In this document: in pieces, positions 26,402 to 35,558 of the stretch
How positions within the stretch are numbered: position 1 is the stretch's first letter
Layout of the letters: the number at the start of each line of letters is the position of its first letter
DNA from: Bacteroidia bacterium
Lineage (GTDB): Bacteria; Bacteroidota; Bacteroidia; CAIKAF01
Assembly (NCBI GenBank): GCA_030427255.1
Contig: JAUHWY010000002.1
Coordinates: forward strand, 186,001-250,000
DNA length: 64,000 nt
Direction: 5' to 3'
Notes under the pieces: model-generated
What the model was told of the DNA's origin: nothing
The model's database searches: none
The model's input: the letters and a program-made list of their open reading frames with translations, nothing else
Position numbers and translations under genes: made by a program

Positions 26402-27502
26402 TTAAACGTTAAATCGGAAATGCATTACGTCGCCGTCCTGCACCGTATATTCCTTGCCTTCTACCCGCAATTTCCCCTGTTCCTTAGCTGCGGTTTCTGA
26501 GCCCAGTCTATCGTAATCTTCAAAGGCAATTACCTCGGCACGAATAAAGCCTTTTTCAAAATCGGAGTGAATTACACCGGCCGCTTGCGGAGCAGACATG
26601 CCCTTGCGAATGGTCCAAGCGCGCACTTCTTTTTCTCCGGCGGTAAAATAGGTTTGCAATTCGAGCAAGTGGTAGGCCTCTCGAATCAATTGGGCTACAC
26701 CCGGCTCCTTTAAGCCTAAGTCTTCCAAAAACATTTGCCGTTCCTCGGGGTCATCCAAGCCGGCAATTTCTGCTTCAATACCTACGGCAATAACCAAAAT
26801 GGAGGCACCTTCACCGGCTACGGCAGTTTTTACCGCTTCGCTGTGGGTGTTTCCAGTGGTGGCGCTTGCTTCGTCTACATTGCACACATACAGCACCGGT
26901 TTGGCGGTGAGCAAAAACAACTCCTTTAAAAAAACCGATTGCTCTTCGCTAACTTCCAGGCTGCGGGCAGATTTACCTTGGCTTAAATGGTCTTTTAAAC
27001 TGAGGTACAGTTCGTGTTTCTTTTTGGCATCCTTATCGCTGCCAATTTTTGCCATTTTTTCGACCCTGGAGATTTGTTTTTCAACCGTTTCTAAATCTTT
27101 AAGCTGCAATTCGGTATCAATAATCTCTTTGTCGCGCACGGGGTTAACTGATCCGTCTACATGGGTTACGTTGTCATCGTCAAAACAGCGAAGCACATGC
27201 AAAATGGCGTCGCATTCGCGGATATTGCCTAGAAATTTGTTTCCCAAACCTTCGCCTTCCGAAGCGCCTTTTACCAAACCGGCAATATCTACTATTTCTA
27301 CCGTGGCAGGCACCAACTGTTGGGGTTTTACCAAATCGGCCAAACGTTGAAGTCTGGGGTCAGGAACCTGAATGGTACCCACATTGGGTTCAATGGTGCA
27401 AAATGGAAAATTGGCGGCCTGCGCCTTGGCGTTGCTTAAGCAATTGAAGAGGGTAGATTTGCCCACATTTGGGAGTCCCACTATTCCACATTTTAGCGCC
27501 AT
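26402..27502 (-). CDS. ychF: YchF/Obg-like ATPase
   Basis: YchF is a universally conserved P-loop protein of the Obg/TRAFAC class that prefers ATP; it binds ribosomes and has been linked to oxidative stress responses. The 366-residue length is normal. The P-loop is GLPNVGKST (residues 8-16), the switch region is VEIVDIAGLVKGASEGEGLGNKFL, and the C-terminal TGS domain is evident (VRAWTIRKGMSAPQAAGVIHSDFEKGFIRAEV, ending GDVMHFRFNV). It is preceded by a -7 box at 27546-27553 and appears to be a single gene. Confidence 0.96.
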   Translation of the reverse strand: MALKCGIVGLPNVGKSTLFNCLSNAKAQAANFPFCTIEPNVGTIQVPDPRLQRLADLVKPQQLVPATVEIVDIAGLVKGASEGEGLGNKFLGNIRECDAILHVLRCFDDDNVTHVDGSVNPVRDKEIIDTELQLKDLETVEKQISRVEKMAKIGSDKDAKKKHELYLSLKDHLSQGKSARSLEVSEEQSVFLKELFLLTAKPVLYVCNVDEASATTGNTHSEAVKTAVAGEGASILVIAVGIEAEIAGLDDPEERQMFLEDLGLKEPGVAQLIREAYHLLELQTYFTAGEKEVRAWTIRKGMSAPQAAGVIHSDFEKGFIRAEVIAFEDYDRLGSETAAKEQGKLRVEGKEYTVQDGDVMHFRFNV

Positions 27503-27545
27503 ATCGTTTGGTTTGTTTTAGAGATTAAATGCCCTATTAAGCCGG

Positions 27546-27553
27546 CAAATATA
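27546..27553 (-). promoter_or_regulatory. -7 box TATATTTG upstream of ychF
   Basis: On the minus strand TATATTTG matches TAnnTTTG exactly and lies about 43 bp upstream of the ychF ATG. No clean -33 TTG is visible. Confidence 0.45.
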
Positions 27554-27607
27554 GAACATCGCAGGGGTTATTAAAGGGGGCTATAATTTTGGAAAGTCCT
27601 AAGGAGC

Positions 27608-28165
27608 TTATTTTTTTGGGAACTTCATGCGGTAATCGGCATGGACTTGTCCTTTGCTTATGCGTTCCAATTTGCTCTTGAGCATTTTTTTACGCAATGG
27701 ACCCAAGTGGTCGGTAAACAGGATGCCCTCCAAATGGTCGTATTCATGTTGAATAATCCGTGCCGCCATGCCCTCAAACCAAGCTTCTTGGGGCTCAAAC
27801 TTTTCGTTGTCCCAAGCCAACAAAACTCGGGGTTTGCGTTGCACGTCTTCGCGTATGCCGGGAATGCTTAAGCAGCCTTCGTTAAAGGCCCATTCTTTGC
27901 CTTCTTCTTCCAAAATTTCCGGGTTAATAAACACATGTTTAAAGTGTTCCATTTCCGGGTCTTCGTCTGCGAAGCTGCTGCCGTCCACAACAAAAAGCCT
28001 TATGGATGCACCCACTTGGGGAGCCGCAAGTCCTACACCGCTGGCTTGATACATAGTATCCCACATATTTTGGATGAACTCCGACAAATTGGGGTGCTCG
28101 GGTTCAATTTCTCGGGTAGGTCGGCGCAAGCTTAAATCGCCATAGGCCACAATGGGTAAAATCAT
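27608..28165 (-). CDS. def: Peptide deformylase
   Basis: Def removes the formyl group from the N-terminal methionine of new proteins. All three family motifs are present in the 185-residue protein: GVGLAAPQVG (about residues 43-52), EGCLSIPG (about 95-102) and QHEYDHLEG (about 139-147). The Cys of the second and the two His of the third bind the catalytic metal. It overlaps the ruvX stop by four bases (ATGA), so it is translated from the ruvX message. Confidence 0.97.
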   Translation of the reverse strand: MILPIVAYGDLSLRRPTREIEPEHPNLSEFIQNMWDTMYQASGVGLAAPQVGASIRLFVVDGSSFADEDPEMEHFKHVFINPEILEEEGKEWAFNEGCLSIPGIREDVQRKPRVLLAWDNEKFEPQEAWFEGMAARIIQHEYDHLEGILFTDHLGPLRKKMLKSKLERISKGQVHADYRMKFPKK

Positions 28166-28581
28166 AGAGCGGTGGTTTGGTTTTGCAGAAATCGTTGCAA
28201 AATATGGACAGCAGAAACTTTGTCAATAAGCCCTTTTTCTCTTCGTTTTTTGGGGCTGGTTCCAGCTTGGATAAGTGTGTTCAGGGCTTGTTTGGAGCTG
28301 AAGGCTTCATCTTCCAAAAAAATGGGCAAATTGGGAAAGGCCGATTGTATTTTTTTTTGGGTATCTAAAACCAAGGCAGTGGCGTCGGTGGCTTCGCCTT
28401 GGTGGTTCAGAGGAAAACCTAATACCAAGCCTTTAACTTTTTCTTGTTCGAGGTAATTTTGGAGCCAGGGAAGGACCTTGGGGGTTTCCAAAGTGGTGAG
28501 TGCTTGGGCAAACATACCTAAAGGATCGGTTACGGCTACACCGGTTCGTTTGCTTCCCATGTCAAAGGCCAGATACCTCAT
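28162..28581 (-). CDS. ruvX: RuvX/YqgF family putative Holliday junction resolvase / pre-16S rRNA nuclease
   Basis: The 139-residue protein has the RNase H-like fold of the YqgF family. The first catalytic Asp is in YLAFDMGSKRTGVAVTD (about residue 6), LVLGFPLNHQGEA follows near residue 55, and FLEDEAFSSKQA near residue 90. Family members process the 5' end of 16S rRNA; a role in recombination has also been proposed. The chosen start (MRYLAFD) lies only four bases after a -7 box, so the mRNA may be almost leaderless. It is followed by the overlapping def gene. Confidence 0.9.
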   Translation of the reverse strand: MRYLAFDMGSKRTGVAVTDPLGMFAQALTTLETPKVLPWLQNYLEQEKVKGLVLGFPLNHQGEATDATALVLDTQKKIQSAFPNLPIFLEDEAFSSKQALNTLIQAGTSPKKRREKGLIDKVSAVHILQRFLQNQTTAL

Positions 28582-28585
28582 GGTG

Positions 28586-28593
28586 CAAAAATA
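28586..28593 (-). promoter_or_regulatory. -7 box TATTTTTG directly upstream of ruvX
   Basis: The box ends four bases before the ruvX ATG. With transcription usually starting about 7 bases after this box in Bacteroidota, the message would start at or inside the start codon. The site may therefore give a leaderless mRNA, or the real start may be slightly downstream. Confidence 0.4.
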
Positions 28594-28691
28594 CAAAAAG
28601 GGAGTGTTGAAGCCTAGTAGATTAGCTTTGTTGGACTGTTTTGGTACAAAAATTGCCTTAAAGTAAGAGAGGGGTTTGCGTGTGGGCGGGG

Positions 28692-28827
28692 CCCGGATGG
28701 AGGAGCATAGCTGACTGCAGGCGCACCGTGCTGCGGCACCGAGCGAGGAGGCCCCCGTTAATTAACGGGGGACCCCGGAGCCGGTAGCCGCAGCCGGTGG
28801 GCCAAAGGCACTATGCCCGAGAGCCGG
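28692..28827 (-). repeat. Structured intergenic element D with a perfect 20-base palindrome
   Basis: On the minus strand the halves are GGCTCTCGGGCATAG and CTATGCTCCTCCATCCGGG; on the plus strand GCATAG (28705-28710) and CTATGC (28811-28816) pair perfectly. Inside, 28752-28771 is a perfect 20-base palindrome with centre GTTAATTAAC and five G/C pairs at each end. The element lies 3' of dacB. Confidence 0.7.
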
Positions 28828-28845
28828 AAAGCCCCCCAAAAAAGC

Positions 28846-30282
28846 CTAATAAGTTTCGTACAGCAATTGAAACAGGGCTTCGAGTTCTCTTCGGGCTTGA
28901 GCCGATTCGGTGTCGAAATGGTTGATTATGGCGGCCAAGGCATATTGTTTGCCTGATTTTGCGGTGAGGTATCCGGCGTAGGCGCGCACACGTTCCATGG
29001 AGCCGCTCTTGGCGCGTAAGTTGCCTTTGAGCCCATCGCTGTTGAAACTGCTTAGGGTGCCACGGCTTCCGGCTAATGGAAGGCTTTCGTAATAACGCTC
29101 AAACCAGGGCTTTTGGGACATGTGGCATAAAAATCGGGTTAAAAAATCGGGGCTTAGTCCGTTGAGTCGGCTGAGTCCGGAGCCGTCAACCGGGTAAATG
29201 CCTCCCGTGTGTGGCATTTGCTGCGCAATCCATTGCAAAAGCCCCTCCAAACCGCTTTTTCCTCCTCTTTCCTTGGCGTTTTTGGGGCTTAATGCCCAGA
29301 GCAGTTGTTCCGCAAAAAGGTTGTTGCTAAAGGTGTTGGTTACCGTTACCAGCTCATACAGAGGAGGGGATTTCCAGGTGCCCAGCAAGCGTGCTTTTTC
29401 GCGGTATTGGACTTCGGAAGGAAGTATGTTGTAAAAGCCACAGCTTATCCCTTTGTTTTGTAGGCCTAATTGCAGCTGATATAGGGCAAATAGGGGAGGG
29501 TTGGGGACGGAAGCCCGCACCACAAAATCGTTTTTGTTGGGTGGAATGCTTCCTCTAACTATTCGATTTTCTTGGTTTTGTGCACCAAATACCCAGGCCT
29601 CATCTCCCGAACCCGGAGGTCCTGCGGTGACCAAAGACTCAAAACGGCAATCGGGTACTTTGGGATACACGGACAAAAGTTTGGCCGGACTTCCGGGGGC
29701 ATAGGATTGAAAGTGCAGGTCGGTACGGTTGTCGGCGAAACAAAGACCGGAATTTGGGCATCCAAAATAATTGCCTAGGTCGGCCCAAACCCAAGTGTCC
29801 GGATTGCCTTGGGTGGAGAAGTTTCCAAGGTCTGCGTAGATGGCTTCCAGTCGGGACACCTTGTTTTGAAGTAGCCAGGCATGTATTTCCCGTAGTATTT
29901 TATCGGGGTTGGTTTGTCCAAACCAGGTTGATCCGAGGCTGGGGTCTCCGGCGGCTTCAATCACCAAAGAGGGCTGGGCTCCGGCCTCTCCGGGCAGCAA
30001 CCAAAATTGAGTTTCGAAGCGGAAATCGGGGCCCAAAACATCCATTGCTGCGGCCGTAGTGATGAGTTTTTGCACGGAGGCGGGTGTGTAGTAGGCTTCT
30101 GAGCGCCATTCGACTACCCTTTCTTCGCTTTGAACATGTCTGAGCGAAAGTCCAAAAGATGCACCGGCCATTCCCTCTCGTTGAGCGAATTTTTTTAAGT
30201 ACATTGTAAGCTCATCGGCAGACTGTGCCTGCGCAAGAATAGGAGTACACAGCCACATGGCAATGAAAAATCTCAATAGCAT
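28846..30282 (-). CDS. dacB: D-alanyl-D-alanine carboxypeptidase/endopeptidase, PBP4 type
   Basis: This class C low-molecular-weight penicillin-binding protein trims or cuts peptidoglycan cross-links in the periplasm. The 478-residue protein has a signal peptide (ending LAQAQ, residue 20) and the active-site motif SVQK with catalytic Ser69. The SxN-type motif is in VDGSGLSRLN near residue 370, and KSGS near residue 430. The middle holds the inserted domains typical of PBP4 (length about 477 in E. coli). It begins close to the divergent WD40 gene, so the promoters must be short or overlap the coding ends. Confidence 0.93.
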   Translation of the reverse strand: MLLRFFIAMWLCTPILAQAQSADELTMYLKKFAQREGMAGASFGLSLRHVQSEERVVEWRSEAYYTPASVQKLITTAAAMDVLGPDFRFETQFWLLPGEAGAQPSLVIEAAGDPSLGSTWFGQTNPDKILREIHAWLLQNKVSRLEAIYADLGNFSTQGNPDTWVWADLGNYFGCPNSGLCFADNRTDLHFQSYAPGSPAKLLSVYPKVPDCRFESLVTAGPPGSGDEAWVFGAQNQENRIVRGSIPPNKNDFVVRASVPNPPLFALYQLQLGLQNKGISCGFYNILPSEVQYREKARLLGTWKSPPLYELVTVTNTFSNNLFAEQLLWALSPKNAKERGGKSGLEGLLQWIAQQMPHTGGIYPVDGSGLSRLNGLSPDFLTRFLCHMSQKPWFERYYESLPLAGSRGTLSSFNSDGLKGNLRAKSGSMERVRAYAGYLTAKSGKQYALAAIINHFDTESAQARRELEALFQLLYETY

Positions 30283-30307
30283 CTTTAGTCGGTTTGGTCA
30301 GGCAAAA

Positions 30308-31735
30308 ATGGTCAACAATTGTCAAAAGGCAGTTTTAATTGTTGTTTTTGTTTGGCCCTGCCTCGGTTTTCTTTGGGGGCAAGTACCTCCATTTGAGTTG
30401 GACACGGTGTTGCATGCGCACCGAAAAAGGGGGGCCACAGAGGTAGAGCAATGGATAGGTTTGCCCGGTGGAGTGCAAGCTTTGTCGGCAGATAATAAGG
30501 GCCGCATGGTAGTTTGGGATTGGCCCTCTTTGGAGCAGAACCAATGGCTGGAGGAACACCAAACGGGAATCAACGCTTTGGTTGTTGCTCCGGGTGGAGC
30601 GAGTATATTTTCTGCCGATGGATCGGGACGCATTCGAGAGTTTAGGTATCCGGGCATGCTTTTGCTCAAAGCCTTTATTGCCTCCTTTGATGTGGTTTGC
30701 TATGTGAATTTTAATCCCAAACATGCCAGTTTGCTCATTGCCGGATACCACAGCAATTTGAGGGAAACTTCGGATGGTTTGGTTCGGGTGGGTAATCCCG
30801 ACCGCATGCGGGATATCCGTCGATTGGCGGCCTCCAAGTTTTATCCCAACGGGTACAGCTACGGAATAACGGATGCTTGGCTGGATGCCACAAAGCAAGA
30901 GGTGTGGTATGCCGATGGTTTTCAAATTTTTGTTCGGTCTTTGCCGGAAGGGAAATTGCTTCGAACCTACCTTTCTCCAACCGTTAGCAACAACCTCTTG
31001 GTCAGTGGAAATCAATTGTATGTTTGGGCTTCGGGGACGGTGCATCGCTGGCCCATAGATGCTCCGGGAGAGATGCCGGCGGCTTCACGTTTGTTGTATC
31101 CTACCGAGCTTGGCTATTGCCGATTGTTTAAGGCGCCCGGCAAGCCTTGGTTAATAACCGGAGATGTTCAAGGAAAAGTATATGTGCTTCATGCAGATGA
31201 TTTACGGGTTTTGGCCGAATGGAAAGCCCATGAAGGTGGGGTGCGATCTTTATGGATGCCGGCAGATGAGCAAGCTTTGGTAACTACAGGTTTGGATGGA
31301 TTAATAAAAATTTGGCGACCCAAAGAGGAGCTTTTGGTTCTGGAGGACAGTACGGTGGGGGAAGAAAAGGAAAACCAGGTGGTTTTGTTGCCTAAAGGCC
31401 TGGTGGAGCAGCGGCCGTGGCCGGCAATGGATGTGCCGGAGGGTACTTTTAACCTGAATTTGAGAGATGCCCAACAGGTGGACGGAGATAGTGTTTCGGT
31501 GTATTTGAACGACACCTTATGGATGGGGGATGTGGCCATAACAGGGCAAGGGATTTCTGCGGAATTGACCTTAAAAAAAGGCACCTACCGATTGGGGTTG
31601 GTGCCTTTGAATGAAGGTGAGGTTGCGCCGAATACGGCGGTTTTGTTGTTGACAGGTCCAAAGGAATTCAGGTCACGCCAGGTGATGCGGTCCAGCCCCG
31701 GTGAGGTGCTGGTTTGGGAACTTAGGGTGGAGTGA
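30308..31735 (+). CDS. Secreted WD40-repeat protein with C-terminal beta-sandwich
   Basis: The 475-residue protein (from MVNNCQKA) starts with a hydrophobic export signal (AVLIVVFVWPCLGFLWGQ). WD40-like blades follow through residue about 360, e.g. QALSADNKGRMVVWDWPSL, ALVVAPGGASIFSADGSGRIREF and SLWMPADEQALVTTGLDGLIKIWRP. The last 110 residues form a domain with the pattern DGDSVSVYLND and APNTAVLLLTG, which recurs at the C-termini of Bacteroidota secreted proteins. An upstream in-frame ATG at 30257 would overlap dacB. The function is unknown; the protein is probably periplasmic or outer-membrane associated. Confidence 0.7.
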   Translation: MVNNCQKAVLIVVFVWPCLGFLWGQVPPFELDTVLHAHRKRGATEVEQWIGLPGGVQALSADNKGRMVVWDWPSLEQNQWLEEHQTGINALVVAPGGASIFSADGSGRIREFRYPGMLLLKAFIASFDVVCYVNFNPKHASLLIAGYHSNLRETSDGLVRVGNPDRMRDIRRLAASKFYPNGYSYGITDAWLDATKQEVWYADGFQIFVRSLPEGKLLRTYLSPTVSNNLLVSGNQLYVWASGTVHRWPIDAPGEMPAASRLLYPTELGYCRLFKAPGKPWLITGDVQGKVYVLHADDLRVLAEWKAHEGGVRSLWMPADEQALVTTGLDGLIKIWRPKEELLVLEDSTVGEEKENQVVLLPKGLVEQRPWPAMDVPEGTFNLNLRDAQQVDGDSVSVYLNDTLWMGDVAITGQGISAELTLKKGTYRLGLVPLNEGEVAPNTAVLLLTGPKEFRSRQVMRSSPGEVLVWELRVE

Positions 31736-31745
31736 CCTTAGAGCT

Positions 31746-32255
31746 TTAGGCTTCTACCTTAATGGTGTCTAGCGGATTGCCTTCGGTATCTACCCAGTTG
31801 TACATGCCCCAGAAAGTACGGTTGAGTTTTTCGCCTTTGTGGTTCTTTTTAATTCCTGTAAGTTCTCCTTTTCTTTTGTAGTTGCTGAGAACCACAGCCA
31901 AATATTTCTCGAATTTTTCGTCGTCCTTGACCAATTTTGGGTATTTTTTGCTTATGATTTCGCTGAGTTCCCGGCTGTCCATGAAGCGTTTTTGTTTGCC
32001 AAGCAAGTTAACTACGGCATAAATGAGGCTTCCTTTTCTCTTTTTGGAAAGCTTTCTCCGAGGAACTTTTGCAGCCGGCTTTTTGGGGGCAGCTACTGCG
32101 GTGGCTGCACTTTCGGAGGCCGCAATTGTAGGTTCTGTTTGGGGAGTAGGGGAATTGTCTAAGCCTTGCAAAACACTTTTTAGTGCGCTTAACTCTTGCT
32201 CGCGCTTTTCAATTTCTTTGCTTAACAGGGCTTTAAAAACTGAAGAATCGTTCAT
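31746..32255 (-). CDS. Putative winged-helix protein with N-terminal coiled coil
   Basis: The 169-residue protein has a charged helical N-terminus (residues 8-30, LLSKEIEKREQELSALKSVLQGL) likely to form a coiled coil. A low-complexity Ala/Pro/Lys linker (about 33-75) follows. The C-terminal domain GSLIYAVVNLLGKQKRFMDSRELSEIISKKYPKL...AVVLSNYKRKGELTGIKK looks like a winged helix of the HARE-HTH kind. DNA or protein binding is therefore plausible but not shown. It ends 11 bp from the convergent WD40 gene. I do not recognise a named family. Confidence 0.6.
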   Translation of the reverse strand: MNDSSVFKALLSKEIEKREQELSALKSVLQGLDNSPTPQTEPTIAASESAATAVAAPKKPAAKVPRRKLSKKRKGSLIYAVVNLLGKQKRFMDSRELSEIISKKYPKLVKDDEKFEKYLAVVLSNYKRKGELTGIKKNHKGEKLNRTFWGMYNWVDTEGNPLDTIKVEA

Positions 32256-32367
32256 GAATCATAATTTGTGGCAAAGCAACAACAAAAATTTATAAAATGA
32301 AATAGAAAGAATCTACGAATGTCTATTTTTAAAATAAATAACAGAACAACCTCGGATTAAAATACAG

Positions 32368-33357
32368 GTGAAAAGGTTCCTTTTTATACTACGGCTGCTG
32401 CTTTTTGGATTTCTAATTACTTTTTTAGAGCCCATTAGTTATTTTATGCATTTGGCACAGGGAAACCTTGAGCTCATGGTATCTTCCAAACCGTTTGCTG
32501 AGGTTCCCTTGGCTTATAAAAAGCAGTTGTCTCAAGTACCGGGTGCACTGAGTTTTGCTAAGGATAGCTTAGGGCTTGATCCCGGAAGAGCGTACAGTAC
32601 CTATTTGCACCACGAAAGTCCTTTGTTGTATGTGGTGAGCGGTTCTAAGGCCTTTTCTCTCCAAAGGCTGGAATGGCACTATCCGATTTTAGGAAGTTTG
32701 GGGTATAAAGGTTTTTTTTATCTCTCTGAGGCCGAAAGGGAGGCCGGTATATGGCGAAAGAGGGGCTATTCTGTTGCTGTTCGACCCGTAAATGCATGGT
32801 CTACCTTGGGTTTCTTGCCGGACCCGGTCACTACCTATATGCTTAACCAAAGGCCCGGAGTTTTATACGAAATCCTGTTTCATGAAATCACCCATCAGCA
32901 TGTTTATGTCCCCGGAAACGATGCTTTTAATGAAAATTTAGCGCAGCATGTGGGGCAAGAAGCGGCAAAACGCTACTTAAATTTTTTGGGGGATTCAACC
33001 GCAATGAAGGCCTATCAAGCGCATTTGAATCGTCAAAATTTGCGGCAGGTTTTTATGGATTTTATGGTGCAAAAGACCATAGGCTTTTATGCCTTTTTAG
33101 CGGGAATTAGGCCTCATCGAACCGAAGCTGAAATGCTACGCAACATGTGGTTTGACTTTTGGTTTGTACAAGCCTCAGCCTATGAGGATCTGGGAGAAAT
33201 GCAATGGCTTAAAGAGGCCGGTAAAGTCAATGCACGTCTTGTTGTTTACCAGCAGTACCATCAAGATGCTGGCAGGTTTAAAACAGACTTAAACCATACA
33301 CATAGGGGTGATTTAAAGCGTCAAATTCAGTCCTTTATTGAAACTTACGGCAAGTGA
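32368..33357 (+). CDS. Putative aminopeptidase (PF10023-like metalloprotease)
   Basis: The 329-residue protein has an N-terminal hydrophobic segment (residues 3-27). The pattern of the putative aminopeptidase family follows: LGYKGFFYLSEAEREAG, VRPVNAWSTLGFLPDPVTTYML, and the metal site FHEITHQHVYVPGNDAFNENLAQHVG with His172, Glu173, His176 and a downstream Asn-Glu. It should be a membrane-anchored zinc peptidase; the substrate is unknown. The first codon is GTG at 32368. Its stop lies two bases from the stop of the convergent RND exporter gene. Confidence 0.8.
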   Translation: MKRFLFILRLLLFGFLITFLEPISYFMHLAQGNLELMVSSKPFAEVPLAYKKQLSQVPGALSFAKDSLGLDPGRAYSTYLHHESPLLYVVSGSKAFSLQRLEWHYPILGSLGYKGFFYLSEAEREAGIWRKRGYSVAVRPVNAWSTLGFLPDPVTTYMLNQRPGVLYEILFHEITHQHVYVPGNDAFNENLAQHVGQEAAKRYLNFLGDSTAMKAYQAHLNRQNLRQVFMDFMVQKTIGFYAFLAGIRPHRTEAEMLRNMWFDFWFVQASAYEDLGEMQWLKEAGKVNARLVVYQQYHQDAGRFKTDLNHTHRGDLKRQIQSFIETYGK

Positions 33358-33359
33358 GT

Positions 33360-35396
33360 TTAACTCTTGTTTCCTACTGCTTTCAATAGCAATGGCAGCA
33401 GCCATTGGTCTACCAACCAGGCCAAAGCCATTCCGCACCACATAAAGAGACAAAACTGAGCACTGGTTTGTAAAGAAGACCAGGCCAAAGGCAACAAGCC
33501 TATGCCAAGGGTTAGGCTGCTTAGGTACATGGCTCTGCTTTTTTGTAAGAGGGCACGTTTCCAAGCGCTTTTGGGGTAACCGTCTCTTTTTTGGGCTTTG
33601 TACGAAACCATAAGATGCAAAGAATCGTCGGAGGCCAAACCGGAAACCACCACCAAAGCTACCAGTAAGGCTAAGTTGAGGGGTAAGCCAAGCAATCCTG
33701 CAAGACCTGCCAATGCTGCCGGGGGTAATACATTACTGGACCAAGCCAAACTACCGTTTTTAAAGCCGAAAGCAACAACAAAAAGCAGCCAAAGGCCAAC
33801 AAAACTCAAGGGCAAACTGTAGGTTAAACCTTTAATGAGGTCTGAAGCATGGCTTGGGCCATCAAAAAATAAGCCTTGTGGCATAGGTAGTTTGCCGCTG
33901 TTAAGGTCGTTTAATGCGGCGGTGCCTCGGGCCGGTCCCGGAGCTAACCAAAACCAATGGTGCTCATTTTTTAAAGGATGTCCCAATTGTTTTTCCAATC
34001 GCTCAAGGTAGCCTGGCACCAGCGTTTGTTCTTTCGGGCTTAGGGGACTTAATGTGCGGCTTCCCCAAGGGCTTTTCCCAAGTTGCTGTGAGGCAAGCCT
34101 TAGGGCATCTAGTGGACTCCAAAGCGGGCCCAAAGTAAAATGGCTTTGAAGTTCTCGTTCCATGGACTCCAAAGAACGTAAACAGCCTGAATCTTGTATG
34201 CAATCAGCATCAGGGGCTTGGGTAGAAAACAAGTAGGGAATGGTTCCTCCTATGCGTTGCTCAAACCACTGTTCTTCCTCCTTTAATGATTGGTTAGAAT
34301 AGAGTTCTTTATGCCAGCTTAGATCGGTTTTAAGAAAAAAGAGTCCGATACTTAGGGTCGGTAAAAGGAGCAAAGGCCACCAGCCTACCCATTTTAGTGC
34401 AGGAGCCTGTCTTCGAAAGGTAGCTTTATTGGAAAAAAACTTAGGGGCTAAAAAAAAGCCGATACAAAGGGTTTGTAGGCCAAGGCCCAGGGCCGTCCAA
34501 AACCCAAAACTTTGAACCATAGGGACCGGCGCTGTTGTTAATGCTAAGAGGGCTATAATACTGCTTGCGCCGGATAGCCATAAGCCTCGTAAATCAGTGT
34601 GTCCGCTCTTTTTTTTAGCATTTAAAAGGTGCCAACATTGACTTATGCCCAAGGCCAATATTAAGGCTGGAGAAAGCGCCAAAAGCAAATGAATAGGCGG
34701 GCCAAAAACAGAAAGAAGTCCAAGCCAAGCGCAAAGGCCGGCAAGCAGAGCCAGCGCAATGTACCCCACCATGCGCAGCGGTCGAATAAACCTCCAACAA
34801 AAAATCAAAAGCAAGCCAAGGCCTATAAACGCTAGCCTAAGAGCGTCGGTTTTTAGCGCTTTAAAAAAATGATGTTGCCAAACACTTTTTCCTATGGCTT
34901 TTAAACCGGGCTCTATTTTTTTAAGGGCGACTAAAGCCTTATAAATGTGTTCGTGTTTTTCTTGAGAGAGTCCTTCTTGGGGTTTGGCCAAATACAACCA
35001 AGAGCTGTCCCTGTAATCAAATACACGGCGGTCCACCAAGAAGTGGCTTGCCACTTTGGGGGGAGGATACTTTTCATGGGGTTTCAGCGCACTTTTTTGA
35101 GCACTCAAAGGGCCAAGGCCCCATGGAAGTTTGAGGTTGCTCAGCGAAAAAACCGAGTCTGTGTGAGGTAATGCCTGCAGCATGGCTTCCAAATCGGACC
35201 TTTCTCCTTGGATATCTCTTTCCCGAATACCTAAAAGCAACCAGCCTTCGCTTAATCCTGAATGCGCTTGAACTCTATTTCCAAATACGTTTTTGGCAAT
35301 ATCGTAATCAAAGCTCAGCCAAAAGGCTCCTATGCCCCCTGATAAGAAGCAAACCATCATTAGCCAACCAAACCTTTGTTGCCAAGCCATGCCCAA
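33360..35396 (-). CDS. RND superfamily exporter (MMPL-like)
   Basis: The 678-residue protein has the duplicated layout of MMPL/RND exporters. There is an N-terminal helix (about 10-28), a periplasmic domain (about 30-185) and a first helix bundle (about 185-330, e.g. LLALSPALILALGISQCWHLL). After a second helix near 345 come a second periplasmic domain (about 360-520) and a C-terminal bundle (LLGLPLNLALLVALVVVSGLASDDSLHLMVSY, with the intramembrane acidic residues expected for proton coupling). It is shorter than typical multidrug RND pumps, as usual for lipid- or hopanoid-type exporters. The cargo is unknown; no adaptor protein lies next to it. Confidence 0.85.
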   Translation of the reverse strand: MGMAWQQRFGWLMMVCFLSGGIGAFWLSFDYDIAKNVFGNRVQAHSGLSEGWLLLGIRERDIQGERSDLEAMLQALPHTDSVFSLSNLKLPWGLGPLSAQKSALKPHEKYPPPKVASHFLVDRRVFDYRDSSWLYLAKPQEGLSQEKHEHIYKALVALKKIEPGLKAIGKSVWQHHFFKALKTDALRLAFIGLGLLLIFCWRFIRPLRMVGYIALALLAGLCAWLGLLSVFGPPIHLLLALSPALILALGISQCWHLLNAKKKSGHTDLRGLWLSGASSIIALLALTTAPVPMVQSFGFWTALGLGLQTLCIGFFLAPKFFSNKATFRRQAPALKWVGWWPLLLLPTLSIGLFFLKTDLSWHKELYSNQSLKEEEQWFEQRIGGTIPYLFSTQAPDADCIQDSGCLRSLESMERELQSHFTLGPLWSPLDALRLASQQLGKSPWGSRTLSPLSPKEQTLVPGYLERLEKQLGHPLKNEHHWFWLAPGPARGTAALNDLNSGKLPMPQGLFFDGPSHASDLIKGLTYSLPLSFVGLWLLFVVAFGFKNGSLAWSSNVLPPAALAGLAGLLGLPLNLALLVALVVVSGLASDDSLHLMVSYKAQKRDGYPKSAWKRALLQKSRAMYLSSLTLGIGLLPLAWSSLQTSAQFCLFMWCGMALAWLVDQWLLPLLLKAVGNKS

Positions 35397-35558
35397 AGGT
35401 CGTTATTTTGCTTGGCCTCAGCTTTATTTTTTGCGGCCTATATTTCTTGTTTTGCAAGGCATTTTCGTGGATTATCGGATATTTGTAAGATGTCTGTTGA
35501 GAATAAGCTCTTTCAGTCATGCATCATAAATTATTTTAATATTTAGGAAACATAACTC

